A stretch of 64,000 bases of DNA, from positions 436,241 to 500,240 of the forward strand of contig JBBHKE010001377.1 in NCBI GenBank assembly GCA_037447655.1, given 5' to 3'. Origin of the DNA: Zygnema cylindricum. Its lineage: Eukaryota; Streptophyta; Zygnematophyceae; Zygnematales; Zygnemataceae. Below, in pieces: positions 43,789 to 54,033 of the stretch. Position 1 is the stretch's first letter. Each line of letters opens with the position of its first letter. Under the pieces are notes generated by a model. The model was not told the origin of the DNA. It worked only from the letters and a program-made list of their open reading frames with translations, and made no database searches. The position numbers and the translations under genes are program-made.

Positions 43789-44330
43789 TTAAGGAAGCCA
43801 AATAAAGGTAGTGGAAGCTCGAATGCGTCCCAAACTGATTTCGGGATCCTCATCGTGACGAGCCCCGGTAGAATCTCTGGTGGAAGGGTCAGGATTTCTG
43901 CTAAGTCTGTCGGCATTCCCATGGATTTCTCCGGCCCGCTGGATTATGTCGAAATCATATTCTTGCAGTATTAACACCCATCGGGCGAGCTTGCCAGTTA
44001 ACTTACTGTTTTCTATAATCCACCTGAGAGGTTGGTGATCCGTAATCAGGGTGAAGTGATCCCCGTAGAGATATGGTTTGAAATGTCTGATTGCCGAGAC
44101 AGCTGTGAGTAACTCCCCGTGGTAGCTACTGTAATTCCCCTCGTCTCGGTTGCTACTTCTACTGGCATAAGCCACCACATATTCGGCCCCCGCATCGTCC
44201 AATTGAGCTAAAACAGCTCCCAATCGAAACCTGCTCCAATCAGTGTAAAGGAGGAACGACCTCTGATGATCGGGCATCCAGAGCACTAGGTGTTGTTTAA
44301 GGGAATCCTATAGAAATTGGAATGATATCT
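43789..44330 (-). pseudogene. Ty3/gypsy RNase H (element K)
   Basis: The open frame 44286-43789 shows YTDWSRFRLGAVLAQLD, AYASRSSNRDEGNYSSYHGELL, LITDHQPLRWII and EIHGNADRLSRNPD, the standard RT-RNase H order with the acidic residues D, E and D in place. A linker typical of gypsy RT connection (FIREFSSHAQPLNQLL) precedes it with stops. The enzyme degrades RNA in the RNA-DNA hybrid. Confidence 0.88.
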
Positions 44331-44416
44331 GTTGTCTCCCTTCACTGCCACCCATGGTCCTTCCGCAACAACTGGTTCAAAGGCTGAGCGTGACTGCTAA
44401 ATTCACGGATGAACTT

Positions 44417-45056
44417 CTAACAGTAGTTAGCCAAGCCTAAGAACATGCCTAGTGCAGAGAGGTCTTGAGGAGGGGGAAGGGTATCAAAAGATGCCACCTT
44501 GACCATATGGGGACCCACCGTCCCGGGTGTAACTTCATGTCCCAGGTAAAAAAAATTCTGCATCACAAAAATTCCCTTACCTAGGTGACATTTCAAGCCC
44601 GCTGCTTGGAGAGCCCGGTGTACAATCTGTATGTGCTCCGTGATCCTCGAGGGTCTTTGAGAAGATAATAATATTGTCGATATAGCACCGTGCACAGTCG
44701 ATTCTCTGGAGCGCCTTCTCCATGGCACGTTGGAATTTGGCTGGTGCGTTCTTTAGCCCGAATGGCATGTAGAGCCATTCATAAAACCTGGAACCTGTCC
44801 AAAACGTTGTCCTTTCTCGGTGTCTTGGCTCCATTGCGATCTGATGGAACACATTCTTCATGTCTAAAGTGGAAAAAATGGTGGCCCCGCCCAACGAGTC
44901 GAAAATCTCTTCCAAGGTTGGCATTGGGTATCGATCTGGTACGCTCGCCGTGTTAAGCATCAGGTAGTCTCCACACATGTGAAAGTCTACCGTTTTCCCA
45001 GACGAGTCCTTAGGTGGGAGAACTGTTAGGGACACAAACCCATGGACGTCAAAGCA
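44417..45056 (-). pseudogene. Ty3/gypsy reverse transcriptase, N-terminally truncated (element K)
   Basis: The frame 45035-44577 carries FHMCGDYLMLN, STLDMKNVFHQIAM (first catalytic Asp), YMPFGLKNAPAKFQRAM and CYIDNIIIFS. The YXDD box reads YIDN, so the second catalytic Asp is lost. A frameshift near 44660 leads to 44728-44417, which contains YLGHEVTPGTV and LGMFLGLANYC. The N-terminal fingers upstream of KDSSG are absent. The enzyme would be inactive. Confidence 0.88.
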
Positions 45057-45301
45057 TCCTACCTTAACATCATTGTACCTCTAAACCCTTATTATTATTT
45101 TCTAAAGACCTGATTAATGGAACATTATTTTTTATTACTTAACTAAAAAACAATGTTATTCAGGTATTTACATATATTGGACCGTACACAAAACGTTCCA
45201 ACCGTACACAAAACGTTCCAAATGCTTAGTCAGCGGTAGTCGCTAAAGTCCAATTGAATGTGGTCGTGTAGTACGAAGCACCTGAGTGCTTCGTCACTTG
45301 T
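45057..45301. other. Unidentified sequence left of element E, with a 20-bp tandem duplication
   Basis: No frame supported. A perfect tandem repeat of ACCGTACACAAAACGTTCCA fills 45181-45220. Confidence 0.7.
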
Positions 45302-46355
45302 TGTAGAAATTAATGGTCCATTTTAAGTATTTTCTAGGTCTAAATAGAAATATAGAAAGAAGCCAATGCAGTCTACCTCTAAATTCTCTCTCCAACTCTC
45401 AAACTTGTCGCAGTCACTAAGAAATTGGAGAGGGAGCTAGAGCCATGGCTACCTAGGCTTTCGAGAGGTTAACAGGAAATATATATTAGTTAGGGGTTTA
45501 TTTACTAAAAGGTATGTGGCGGCCACAGGATTTGATCTTTGTACCTACCAGCCGGCAGACAGTCGGTAATCGGTAGCCTTAGCCGATAAGTCTAGAACTA
45601 GTGTTACGTACTATATGGTTTGATAACTAATTAAACATTATCACGTATGATAATTCATTTAACTGTAACTGTTTACGCGATACATAGATCCAGTAATGTA
45701 AAAGTACGGATTACGGTACGGATAAGAAACCAATACCACGCATTTATTTCTTTAATGAAACGAATATCGCGCATGTATTTATTACGGCTACGATTAAATG
45801 TGAATTTAATCGGACGGCCGGAATTAACGCCGAGATCGCGGAAGAGGATTTCGGCGGTTTGTGGTCATCGCCACATCGGATGACACGTGGCAGAATGACA
45901 TTGGATCGGAGCATCTCTGAGGATTAAGGGAGCAAATCCGGACATACCACGTGTCGACATTTAGGCCATGTCATAGAATGGCTGTAAATAAAGTACACCG
46001 ACAACTGTACTTTTGTTTACGAAACTAAAATTTGATTGGCTCCGTACATCTGTAGATAGAGTCTATGAGAGAGATAGGGCTTAGAAAAATTAGAAGATAG
46101 GACCCTCTCACCAGAGAGCTTCTATACAAAAGGTCAACTTTGACCCTCCATAACTAACTGCTTAGGGGAGCAAATTCAAAGATTCTTTTTGCTATCAACT
46201 CAGGGGAGTCTTATCTACACAGGGGTGAAGTTGGTTAGAGTTTTTGTCTGCCGGGGTGGCAGTTAGTTTTTCTGCAACACAAAGGGTTCAGGGTTATCTT
46301 AGAGGCTTCTTAGAAGCTGTCCACTCTGAGGACTTATGGAGGTCTAAGAGTTTCA
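45302..46355 (+). repeat. 5' LTR of element E
   Basis: TGTAGAAATTAATGG...GAGTTTCA, 1054 bp, homologous to the C and D LTRs. The primer site after it reads CTTTATGGGCCCACC, with its first two bases changed from GG to CT. Confidence 0.94.
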
Positions 46356-49082
46356 CTTTATGGGCCCACCCTCTAGGGTACCAATCTTAAATGGAGCTGG
46401 CTTCATATACAAGGGAAGAATGATGATAGGAGCTCTATGCAAAAAAAGGTTTAGGGGGATAGTGAGTGGACGGTTGGGGCGTCCATCAAGTCTTGGAATT
46501 CCTCCAGGGTTTGGAGGCAGTAGATTCACCAGAAAAGAGGATCCACCTTCAACGGAGGAAACAAAAGAAGGAGAGGTGGTGGACAAACGAAAGGAGAATG
46601 AGGCGACCACACCAATAACAACTCGTTCGACATTCATGTCACCTATTCCGAGGAACGAGGAGAATAATACTGAAACTTGGGACTTCAACAATATGGTGGC
46701 AAAGCACTTCATCCTACTCCATCTCACTCAAGGACTTGCATGTCCTCGTTTGCAGGTAGAAAAGGCATCCGATCTTTGGATGGCTCTCATAGAGATGTAC
46801 CGAAGTGGTACGATTCAGCAACAACAGTTGGCTAATCAAAAAGTTAAGAAGTATGTATACAAAGGGGGGAAGATGTTGGATTTTTGCAATGAGCTTGCTA
46901 CACTCTTCATGGAGCTAGAGAATGCGGGAAAAGATTTTAGTGAAAAAGAAAAGGTTAATTGTTTACTGATGAAGTTACCCGATGAGTTCGAGAACATAGT
47001 CAACCATGTGCAGGACTTGCCGGACTCAAGGTGAATATGGAACTCAGTGGTAGGGATGATTCTCGTTCGGGAGAATACGATTGAGATCCGAAGAGGAGGA
47101 AAGAGTGGCCAAGCTTGGCAACTCCGACCGATTGGAGGAACAAGGATTCCCGAAAACCGGTCGGAAACTATGGAGGGAGGGAGCAAAAAAATCAGACCGA
47201 CGAGTTCGGACCAAGGGCTCCCAAAGGTTTATGTCATTTTTGTAAGAAACCTGGGCACTATATGGCAGAGTGCACTAAGCTAACCGAGTTTCGGTTAAAA
47301 GAGGGGCAGACTGGTGGTACCCCGAGAGGAAAGAAAAAGGCCCTTGTGACACTGGTACATGAGGCGGAATCCGAGGACGAGGACGATGAGCTCCTTTTGG
47401 ATGAGGAGTTGGAGGCGAAAAACGAGGTCGAAATACCACGAAGGCGGAAATGTGCTTACGGTGGATTGAAAGGTGAAGCATGCTGGATTGTAGATTCAGG
47501 TGCCTCCATGCACATGTGTAAGGATAGGCACCTGTTCACTAAGATAAGAAATATTCCCACCGTAGAGATAGAGTACGGGAATGGAAGGATAGTCACCACT
47601 ACTCTTGTAGGATCGGAAGATTTGAAAGTGTTAGTAGAAGGAAAGACATCCATAGTAACATTCTTCGATGTATTGTTTATTCTGGAGCTGAACAAAAACC
47701 TCATCTCTACATCCGTATTAGATGATAAGGGTTTTTTTACTAGCACTAGGGAAGGAGTCTTTACTGCTACTTTTGAGGAGGATGTCTATTTCATTGCTGA
47801 GAAAGGTAGCCAAGGGATGTTTAGGCTGGTTTTAAGTAATGAAAAGAAGAAACTTTATTATGCTGGTGTTCATGATATTATGATGTGGCATAAGAGGCTT
47901 GGGCATGTGAATCTAGACAAGTTAAGAGAGATGAAAAAGATGGGAGTGGTGGAAGGGATTAAGTTCATTGAGAGTGATAATATAAGTGATTGTAGTGGAT
48001 GTGCTCAAGGTAAAACACACAGATTACCCTTTCCTAAAACAGCCACCTATAAGGGAGAAAAAATTCTAGATCTAGTACACACAGATATTTGGGGACTAGC
48101 TAAAGTGCCCTCACCGAGGGGAAGAGATTTATGATGACTATCACTGATGATTGGTCTCGGTATTATTAGGTGTATTTTTTGAAAAACAAGTCCGAAGCTC
48201 AGGATTGTTTTAGACAATATAAAGCATGGAGCGAAAAACTTCATGAAACTCCAATCAAGAGAATAAGGAGTGACGATGGTGGAGAGTATACTTCTAACCA
48301 GTTTGAGGATTTTCTGAGGGAAGATGGGGTTCAACACAAAAGGACAGTTCCAAAAAACTCGGAACAGAATGGGGTAGCTGAAAGGTTAAATAGAACACTA
48401 AGTGATAGTGCTAGAAGTATGTTGTCAAATAAGAAGATAGGAAAAAGGTTTTGGGCAGAAGCAATGAACTGTGCTAATTACCTCAAAAATAGAGTTCTTA
48501 CTTCAGCTATAAAAGATGAAACACCTTATGAGAGATAGACAGGCCAGAAACCAGACATATCTCACTTAAAGGTTTTCGGCAGTCAAGTATTCAGTCTAGA
48601 TACAGATCGGTCTAATTGGAAGCTAGATCCTAAAGGAAAACCGGGATATTAGGATATGATGAGGATGTTAAAGGATATAGAGTTTATGATCTAAAAAGAG
48701 AAGATATAATCTTAGCAAAGCATCTAGTAGTTATGGATGAAGGAAAGTCTGTGGATCCCTTCAAATACACAAAGTCAGTAAAAATCAGATTTGAGTCAGA
48801 AAATTCCGATGACTTTGAGCTCCCTAACTATCCAGGTTTTAGAGAAGATGACATTCTTGCAGATACAAATCAGACCGAAAAGGACTCGGCTGGGGAAACT
48901 TCAGTGACAACTCTACCCGAAGCGGAATACGTGGTAGAAATTGATTCGGAATCAAGGGATAGGGGAGAAGCCGAGTTTGTTTGAAAGAATCCACGAGAAC
49001 CATCTATTCCGGCCTCAGATTTTGAGGGGGGAAGGAGAAGTAGCAAAAGACTACAAGAAAAACAGGTTAATAACAAGGTAAC
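46337..49082 (+). pseudogene. Copia gag-protease-integrase of element E, broken
   Basis: The LTR-borne ATG (46337) is followed after two codons by TAA, where C has TCA. Coding homology resumes from 46360: gag to 47034, where TGG has become TGA; CCHC knuckle CHFCKKPGHYMAEC; protease DSGASMHMC; GAG-pre-integrase HKRLGHVNLDKL; integrase HTDIWG. A deletion near 48110 shifts the frame; integrase continues at 48170-48538 (RSDDGGEY, with Asn changed to Asp) to a TGG-to-TAG stop. A short deletion near 48650 and a CGA-to-TGA stop at 48982-48984 follow. Several of these nonsense changes are C-to-T or G-to-A transitions. Confidence 0.93.
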
Positions 49083-50129
49083 TGTTGAAATTTATAGATT
49101 TCTAGAGTATTTTCTAGGTTTAAATATGTTTTTATAAAAGGAAAAAGAAAAGGACGGACAGCCTGCCTCCACCTCCGCTCTCTAGCCCCCATACTTGTTG
49201 TAGTCACTGAAGGAAAGAGAGAGAGGTTGATCCATGGCTGCCTTAGTTCAACAGACAGCTATTTTTAGTAGGTTACTAAAAATATACTTGAGGGACCAGA
49301 GATTTGATCCCGGTACCTGCGGTTCGTCAAATCGACCGGTAGCGGTCAGCTTTATCCTAATAGACTAGGACCAATGCTAAGTGCTATGGTATGTGATAGA
49401 TATATATTTAGTTCGAAAGGATAAAGTTCATTTAACTAAAACTGTTTACGGCGTACATATATACAGTTTTATAAAGTACGTCGTACGACGCTAATTCAAA
49501 ACGGATACCACGCATTTTATTTCTACATCGGAACAAATATCGCGCAAGTATTTATTCCGGCCAAGATTACGTTTCGCATATAATCCAACGGCGCACATCA
49601 TCGCCGAAATCCCGGAGTGGTCACTTTGGCATTTAGTGACGTGGCATCACCTGGCGCCATGTGGGGAGACATCATTCGGTCGCGGGAATTCCGAGGAACG
49701 TACGCATGAGTGGAAAGTATACACGCGTCCACTTATGGCCTTGTCGTACAGAGGCCGTACAGAAAGTACATCGGCAGTAGTACTTTCTAGTACTATACAG
49801 TTTTGTGATTGGTTCGTACAGGCAGTAGATAGGAGCTGTGAGAGGGAATTAGGAAAAACTAGGACTTAGGAAAATTTAGGTAGATAGTCCTCTCTCTCAG
49901 AGAGTTTGTATAAATTGGCATCTTTGCCACCCTATAACTTATCGCCTGGTTGGCCGTTTTCAGTGATTCTTTTTTCTACGGACTCAGGGGAGTCTAGGCT
50001 ACACAGGGGTGCAGTCAAATTGTCAGTTTGCCTTCTAGGGCAGCAGTGGTTGTGGCTTAAAGTGGGTTAGTTAAATACTATCTAGAGGCTTCCTATATTC
50101 TGTGGTCCAATGGAGGACACAGAATTGCA
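49083..50129 (+). repeat. 5' LTR of element F
   Basis: TGTTGAAATTT...AGAATTGCA, 1047 bp. It has a TATA-like TATAAATT near 49906, several GTAC sites upstream and the hairpin GGACTC-AGGG-GAGTC near 49980. Confidence 0.93.
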
Positions 50130-51631
50130 GGTTATGGGCCCACCCTCTAGGGTGCCCACCTTCAATGGATCTGGGTTCATCTATTGGGAAGCCATGATGA
50201 TGGGAGCTTTGTGTGAAAAACGATACTGGGGTATCGTCAGTGGACAAGTGAAACGTCCACCTTCAGGAACTCCACCAGGATTTGGGGGAGTAAGGTTTCC
50301 TGCAACAACGGCTGCCTCGGCGGAGGAGGCAGATGATGGGGACAGCACTGTGTCCAAAAAGGGGAAAGGGAAGGAGACACCCCTTACTCCTATTGCCACA
50401 GTATCGGGAGCGGCAATCGTGAAGACCGTGGAGAACGATACTCAAATGTGGGAGGATGTAAACATGGCTGCCAAGAACTTCATTCTAAGGCACCTCACTC
50501 AAGGTTTGGCCACTCCTCATCTTCACATTTACAAGGCCGAGGAGTTGTGGGTGAGTTTGGTGGAAATTTATAGAGCTGGAACTATTCAGGAGCTCCAGTT
50601 GGGTGAGCAAAAGCTATTGAGTTACACTTACAAAGGAGGAAAGATGTTAGATTACTGTAATGATCTTTCTTGTTTGTATACAAAAATGGAAAGTGCCGGG
50701 TGGATAGGTACAATGAAAATGAAAGTTAACACCCTTATCATGAAATTACCAAATGAGTTCGAAAACTTAGTGTACCGAGTACAGGGAATGCCTGATAGTT
50801 CATGGAAATGGAACACAGTAGTCAGGATGATACTTGTGCAGGAAAACACAATGGAGATTAGGAGAGGAGGAAAGAGCATTCAAGCTCTAGCAGTAGGAGG
50901 GGACCGATGGGGAAAGGACCCGAAGAAACCTTATAGAGGGGAAAGAGATCATTCAGGGGGACAAAGGCCCCCAAAGGGTCTTTGTCATTATTGCAAAAAG
51001 CCGGGGCACTTTATTGCAGATTGTGTCAAGCTATCAGAGCTGAGGCTCCAAGAGAACCGTGGAGGGGGTTCTTCCGGAGGGAAGAAAAAGGCACTTGTGG
51101 TTACAAAGGTGTCAGGAGAAACCGAGGATGAGTCCTCTGAGGAGGATGGGGAGCTTCTTCTTGACGAGAGTTTGGAGGAGAAGGAGATTCCTCAGAGGCA
51201 GAAGTGTGCCCTTGGAGCCATCCGGGAAGCTCCACAGGAAGGATGGATCATCGACTCAGGTGCATCCATGCATATGTGTCGTGATAAAGAACTCTTCACT
51301 AAGTTAAGAAAGATTCCTACTGTAGAGATAGAGTATGGGGATGGGAGAGTGGTTACTACAGATCTAGTGGGATCAGTAGATCTGAAAGTCTTAGTGGAGG
51401 GTAAGACTTCTATACTTACATTCTCAGATGTACTTTACATTCCACAGCTGAGTAAAAACCTTGTCTCTACGTCTGTGTTAGATGACAAAGAGTTTGATAC
51501 CTTCACCAGAAAAGGAGTCTTTACAGCTAAGTATGGGGATGAAGTTTACTTCACAGCAGATAAGGGTAGCGAAGGAATGTTTAGGCTTAACTTGAGTAAT
51601 GAAAAGAAGAATGCTTACTATGTTGGTGTTC
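50110..51631 (+). CDS. Copia gag-protease, partial but open (element F)
   Basis: From the ATG 20 nt inside the LTR the frame is open for over 500 codons with no stop in the copia part. It contains the gag body (RYWGIVSGQVKRPP; MAAKNFILRHLTQGLATPHL), the CCHC knuckle CHYCKKPGHFIADC near codon 296, the acidic segment ESSEEDGELLLDESLEEKE, protease WIIDSGASMHMC near codon 380, and the start of the GAG-pre-integrase linker (MFRLNLSNEKKNAYYVGV). The last ~16 codons before the stop at 51678 are read from element L sequence and are not copia. Gag and protease are therefore potentially functional, although integrase, RT and RNase H are missing. It could supply particles in trans if transcribed. Confidence 0.9.
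50130..50144 (+). promoter_or_regulatory. Primer binding site, half-tRNA-Met (element F)
   Basis: GGTTATGGGCCCACC follows the LTR directly; perfect 15-nt match to the initiator tRNA-Met anticodon arm. Confidence 0.86.
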
Positions 51632-51758
51632 GAAAGCGTGAGAGTGTGTGTAAGACACTAGAGTGGGAAGAACTTTGAGTGGTTGACTCGAGACGTTAAT
51701 GAAATTTTATGGGTTACATTCCCCCATAGAGTTCGCAGATCCAAAGAAAAGCTTATCT
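51632..51758. repeat. ~127-bp direct repeat, copy 1 (copy 2 at 51881-52005)
   Basis: Both copies contain methyltransferase sequence, GTTAA and the first ~60 bp of LTR M in the same order, offset by 247-249 bp. This points to a local duplication made after M had inserted. Confidence 0.75.
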
Positions 51759-51948
51759 GTGAGACCATGGGCAGCCGTAGTGTTGAGAAGGAAATGCATG
51801 AGGTGTTTCCGTTCTGTGGTTGTAGGCTCATCTAGGCCGCCTGTGTGAATATTTTTGAGTAGGCCGGGCCCATCGCCAGAGAAAGCGTGAGAGAGTGGGT
51901 AAGACACTAGAGTGGGAAGAACTTTGAGTGGTTGACCCGAGACGTTAA
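51707..51948 (-). pseudogene. C-terminal part of a C5-cytosine DNA methyltransferase (element L)
   Basis: The minus-strand frame reads VSGQPLKVLPTLVSYPL, SHAFSGDGPGLL, GGLDEPTTTERKHLMHF and NTTAAHGLT. I recognise this as the segment between target-recognition region and motif X in a group of plant and microbial C5-MTases. The frame is in phase with the piece ending at 59601 when LTR M and one GTTAA are removed. The last residues (DKLFFGSANSMG) look like motif X, but the ~60 bp that encode them also match the end of LTR M, so that part may be a fusion. The domain would transfer methyl groups to cytosine. As it stands it is split and inactive. Confidence 0.7.
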
Positions 51949-53026
51949 TGAATTTCTATAGGTTATATTCCCCCACAGAATTTAAAGATCCAAAGAAGCT
52001 TATCTAGATAGTGCCAACTCCAAGTTTATACAAACCCAAATGATTAACACCTTGACAGTCAAAACTCAAATACAGCTTCAACCCCCGTGAAACAAGACTT
52101 TGTGTGTGCTCAGTTCCCCCACAGAATGCAAATTTAGAATATGAGTATTTGGACACATTCCCCCACTTTGACTTTCCCTTAGAAATATAGCCACCCTCGC
52201 AGGCAAAAACTTTGACTTACTACAGCGCTGTGTAGCCTAGACTCCCTTGAGTCCGCAACAAAAAGAGTATCTGAATTTGCTCCTCGAGCATTAAGTTTTA
52301 GTTGTTCAAAGACAACGAATTTTTACAAAATGCCTCTGGGAGAGAGGGCTTCCAAAAATGTCTAAGTACTAAGAACTTACTCAAATTATCATATACTGTA
52401 TAACGTACAAACAAAGTATGCTAGCCGCCGTACTTTATGTACGAAATTATGCGGCACCACTCTCGGTCTGCCACGTGGCATATAAGTCGCACCATTGTGT
52501 CTTTTTCTTCTCCGGCATCCTATAGGATGTTGCCACGTGTCATTTTCTCTATTTTCGCGAAGTGTCTCCAAAATAGCTATTCGTGCATGCAAGCACTCAC
52601 GTGGGCCGTCCGTTTGAAATACGACGATCAACGTCAGTTGTTTGATCTTGACGACGCGCCAAATCTTTTTCCGACCGTTGAATTTCTAACGCCCTCGTCC
52701 TTTTTCACGTTCGTTGAAATTCTACCGACGTAAATTCGGTACATTAAATGAAAACGTCGTCATTAACTTTCTATTCAAATTTCAAAATAGAAATTCTATC
52801 TGTTTTTTTTGCCTTAATGGATAAGTAGAACGACTATTACTAGTCTGCCGACCACGTTCAAATCTGGACAAAGGCAACATAATGGTAATCTTCTTAATGA
52901 GATTCTCTACGTATTAACCTTATATATCTATTCTACCCTAAATAACTCAACATTGGTCCAAGACTATTGGATAAAGTTACCGAATGTATTTGATTTGACG
53001 GACCGTAGGTACCAGGATCAAATTCT
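51949..53026 (-). repeat. LTR M (solo copia LTR), left part
   Basis: It starts TGAATTTC after GTTAA and shows LTR hallmarks in minus orientation: CTAGATAG near 52004, the hairpin GACTC-CCTT-GAGTC followed by CGCAACAAAAAG near 52245, and the B-box-like GGTACCAGGATCAAAT near 53010. Interrupted at 53026 by element G. With the right part it is about 1281 bp. No internal region accompanies it, so it is a solo LTR. Confidence 0.8.
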
Positions 53027-54033
53027 TGTTGAAATAAGTAGGTTTTGTTGTATTTTCTAGGTCTAAAACTAATTAGCGGAAACATATAAAGAAAATGTAG
53101 GCAGCCTGCCTCCATCTCTTCTCTCTTGCCCCCATACTTGTTGTAGTCACTGAAAGAGAGAGAGAGCGATAGAGCCATGGCTACCTCAGCTCCATAGGAA
53201 GGACCAAAGAGTGACTTAAGTCACACTCAACAAAAGGTTGAGTCCGACAGGACTCGAACACCCGACCTGTAGAGCACGGCGTAGCCGTTAGCTCTAACCA
53301 GTCTGTCGTAGAAGTCCGTTAGGAGATATAGGGTTTCATTTGTATTTAAACTGTTCTATAATACATAAACCATTTAACTGTAATATGGACGAACGGACAT
53401 AGAACTTGTTAAGGTTTAGTGCGAATGTCATTTCGCACGAAACAAATGAAACGGACATTTGTTTTAAACGGTCGACATTCAATGTCGGATTTAATCCAAA
53501 GGCGCACATCATCGCCGAGATCGCGGAATGGTCATTTTGGATTTTAGGGACGTGGCATGACGTGGCGCCGCGTGGAAGGATGACATTCGGTCGCAAGAAT
53601 TCCGGAGAATATATGAACGAGTGGAAAAGTGACACGCGTCCACTCAACAGCCTTGTCGTACACCAGCCGTACAGAAAGGACATCGGTCGTAGTACCTTTA
53701 TGTACTTTACAGTAATATGATTGGTTCGTACTTCAATAGATAGGGGTTGTGAGAGAGGTTTAAGACTTAAGAAATTTCGGTAGATAATCACCTCTCTCTA
53801 AGAGAGCTTTGTATAAATTGGCATTTTTTGCCGGCTCATAACTTATCGGCTGGTTGGTTGTTTTCAGTAATTCTTTTTGCTACAAACTTCGGGGAGTCCA
53901 AGCTACATAGGGGAGCAGTAAAACTGTCATATTACCTTCCTGGACAGCAGTGGTTGTGGCTTGAAGTGGGTTAGTTAAATACTATCTAGAGGCTTCTTGT
54001 ATTCTGTGGTCCAATGGAGGACACAGAATTGCA
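53027..54033 (+). repeat. 5' LTR of element G
   Basis: TGTTGAAATAAG...AGAATTGCA. It includes the palindrome near 53173, an antisense tRNA-like segment at about 53230-53305 and a TATA-like TATAAATT at 53812. The primer site after it reads GGTTATGGCCCCACA, two differences from the family sequence. Confidence 0.95.

Larger units (their letters stand above)
41956..45056 (-). mobile_element. Element K: 5'-truncated Ty3/gypsy with PHD-like integrase tail
   Basis: On the minus strand the order is RT, RNase H, integrase, a PHD-like module, a polypurine tract and a short LTR. RT before integrase defines Ty3/gypsy. Gag, protease and the first part of RT are missing: homology stops near 45056 in non-coding sequence. 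Frameshifts and stops interrupt every domain, so the copy is dead. Confidence 0.85.
45302..49082 (+). mobile_element. Element E: 3'-truncated Ty1/copia, family I
   Basis: The 5' LTR 45302-46355 is followed by gag, protease, integrase and the start of the RT linker. It stops at ...AACAAGGTAAC where the LTR of element F begins. The missing RT-RNase H half and 3' LTR are not seen elsewhere in the window. It is the closest relative of C and D. Confidence 0.93.
49083..51631 (+). mobile_element. Element F: 3'-truncated Ty1/copia, family II
   Basis: The 5' LTR starts TGTTGAAAT directly after element E sequence. Gag and protease follow in one open frame. Copia homology ends at 51631 (...TATGTTGGTGTTC) and is joined there to a fragment of the element L methyltransferase. 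No 3' LTR or target duplication partner is found. Confidence 0.93.
51632..51948 (-). mobile_element. Element L, left fragment (after interruption by LTR M and element G)
   Basis: This is the 3' continuation of element L (minus strand). GTTAA at 51944-51948 equals GTTAA at 59601-59605, so LTR M was inserted between this piece and the one at 59601. The left edge at 51632 is a break with copia F. Confidence 0.75.

Noticed and set aside
6514-45056. Elements B and K being one gypsy element (gag part and pol part)
   Set aside because: Both are on the minus strand, but gag lies downstream of pol in that orientation and the LTRs differ in sequence and length.
52389-52733. Frames on both strands within LTR M
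   Set aside because: LTR context and no similarity to any domain.
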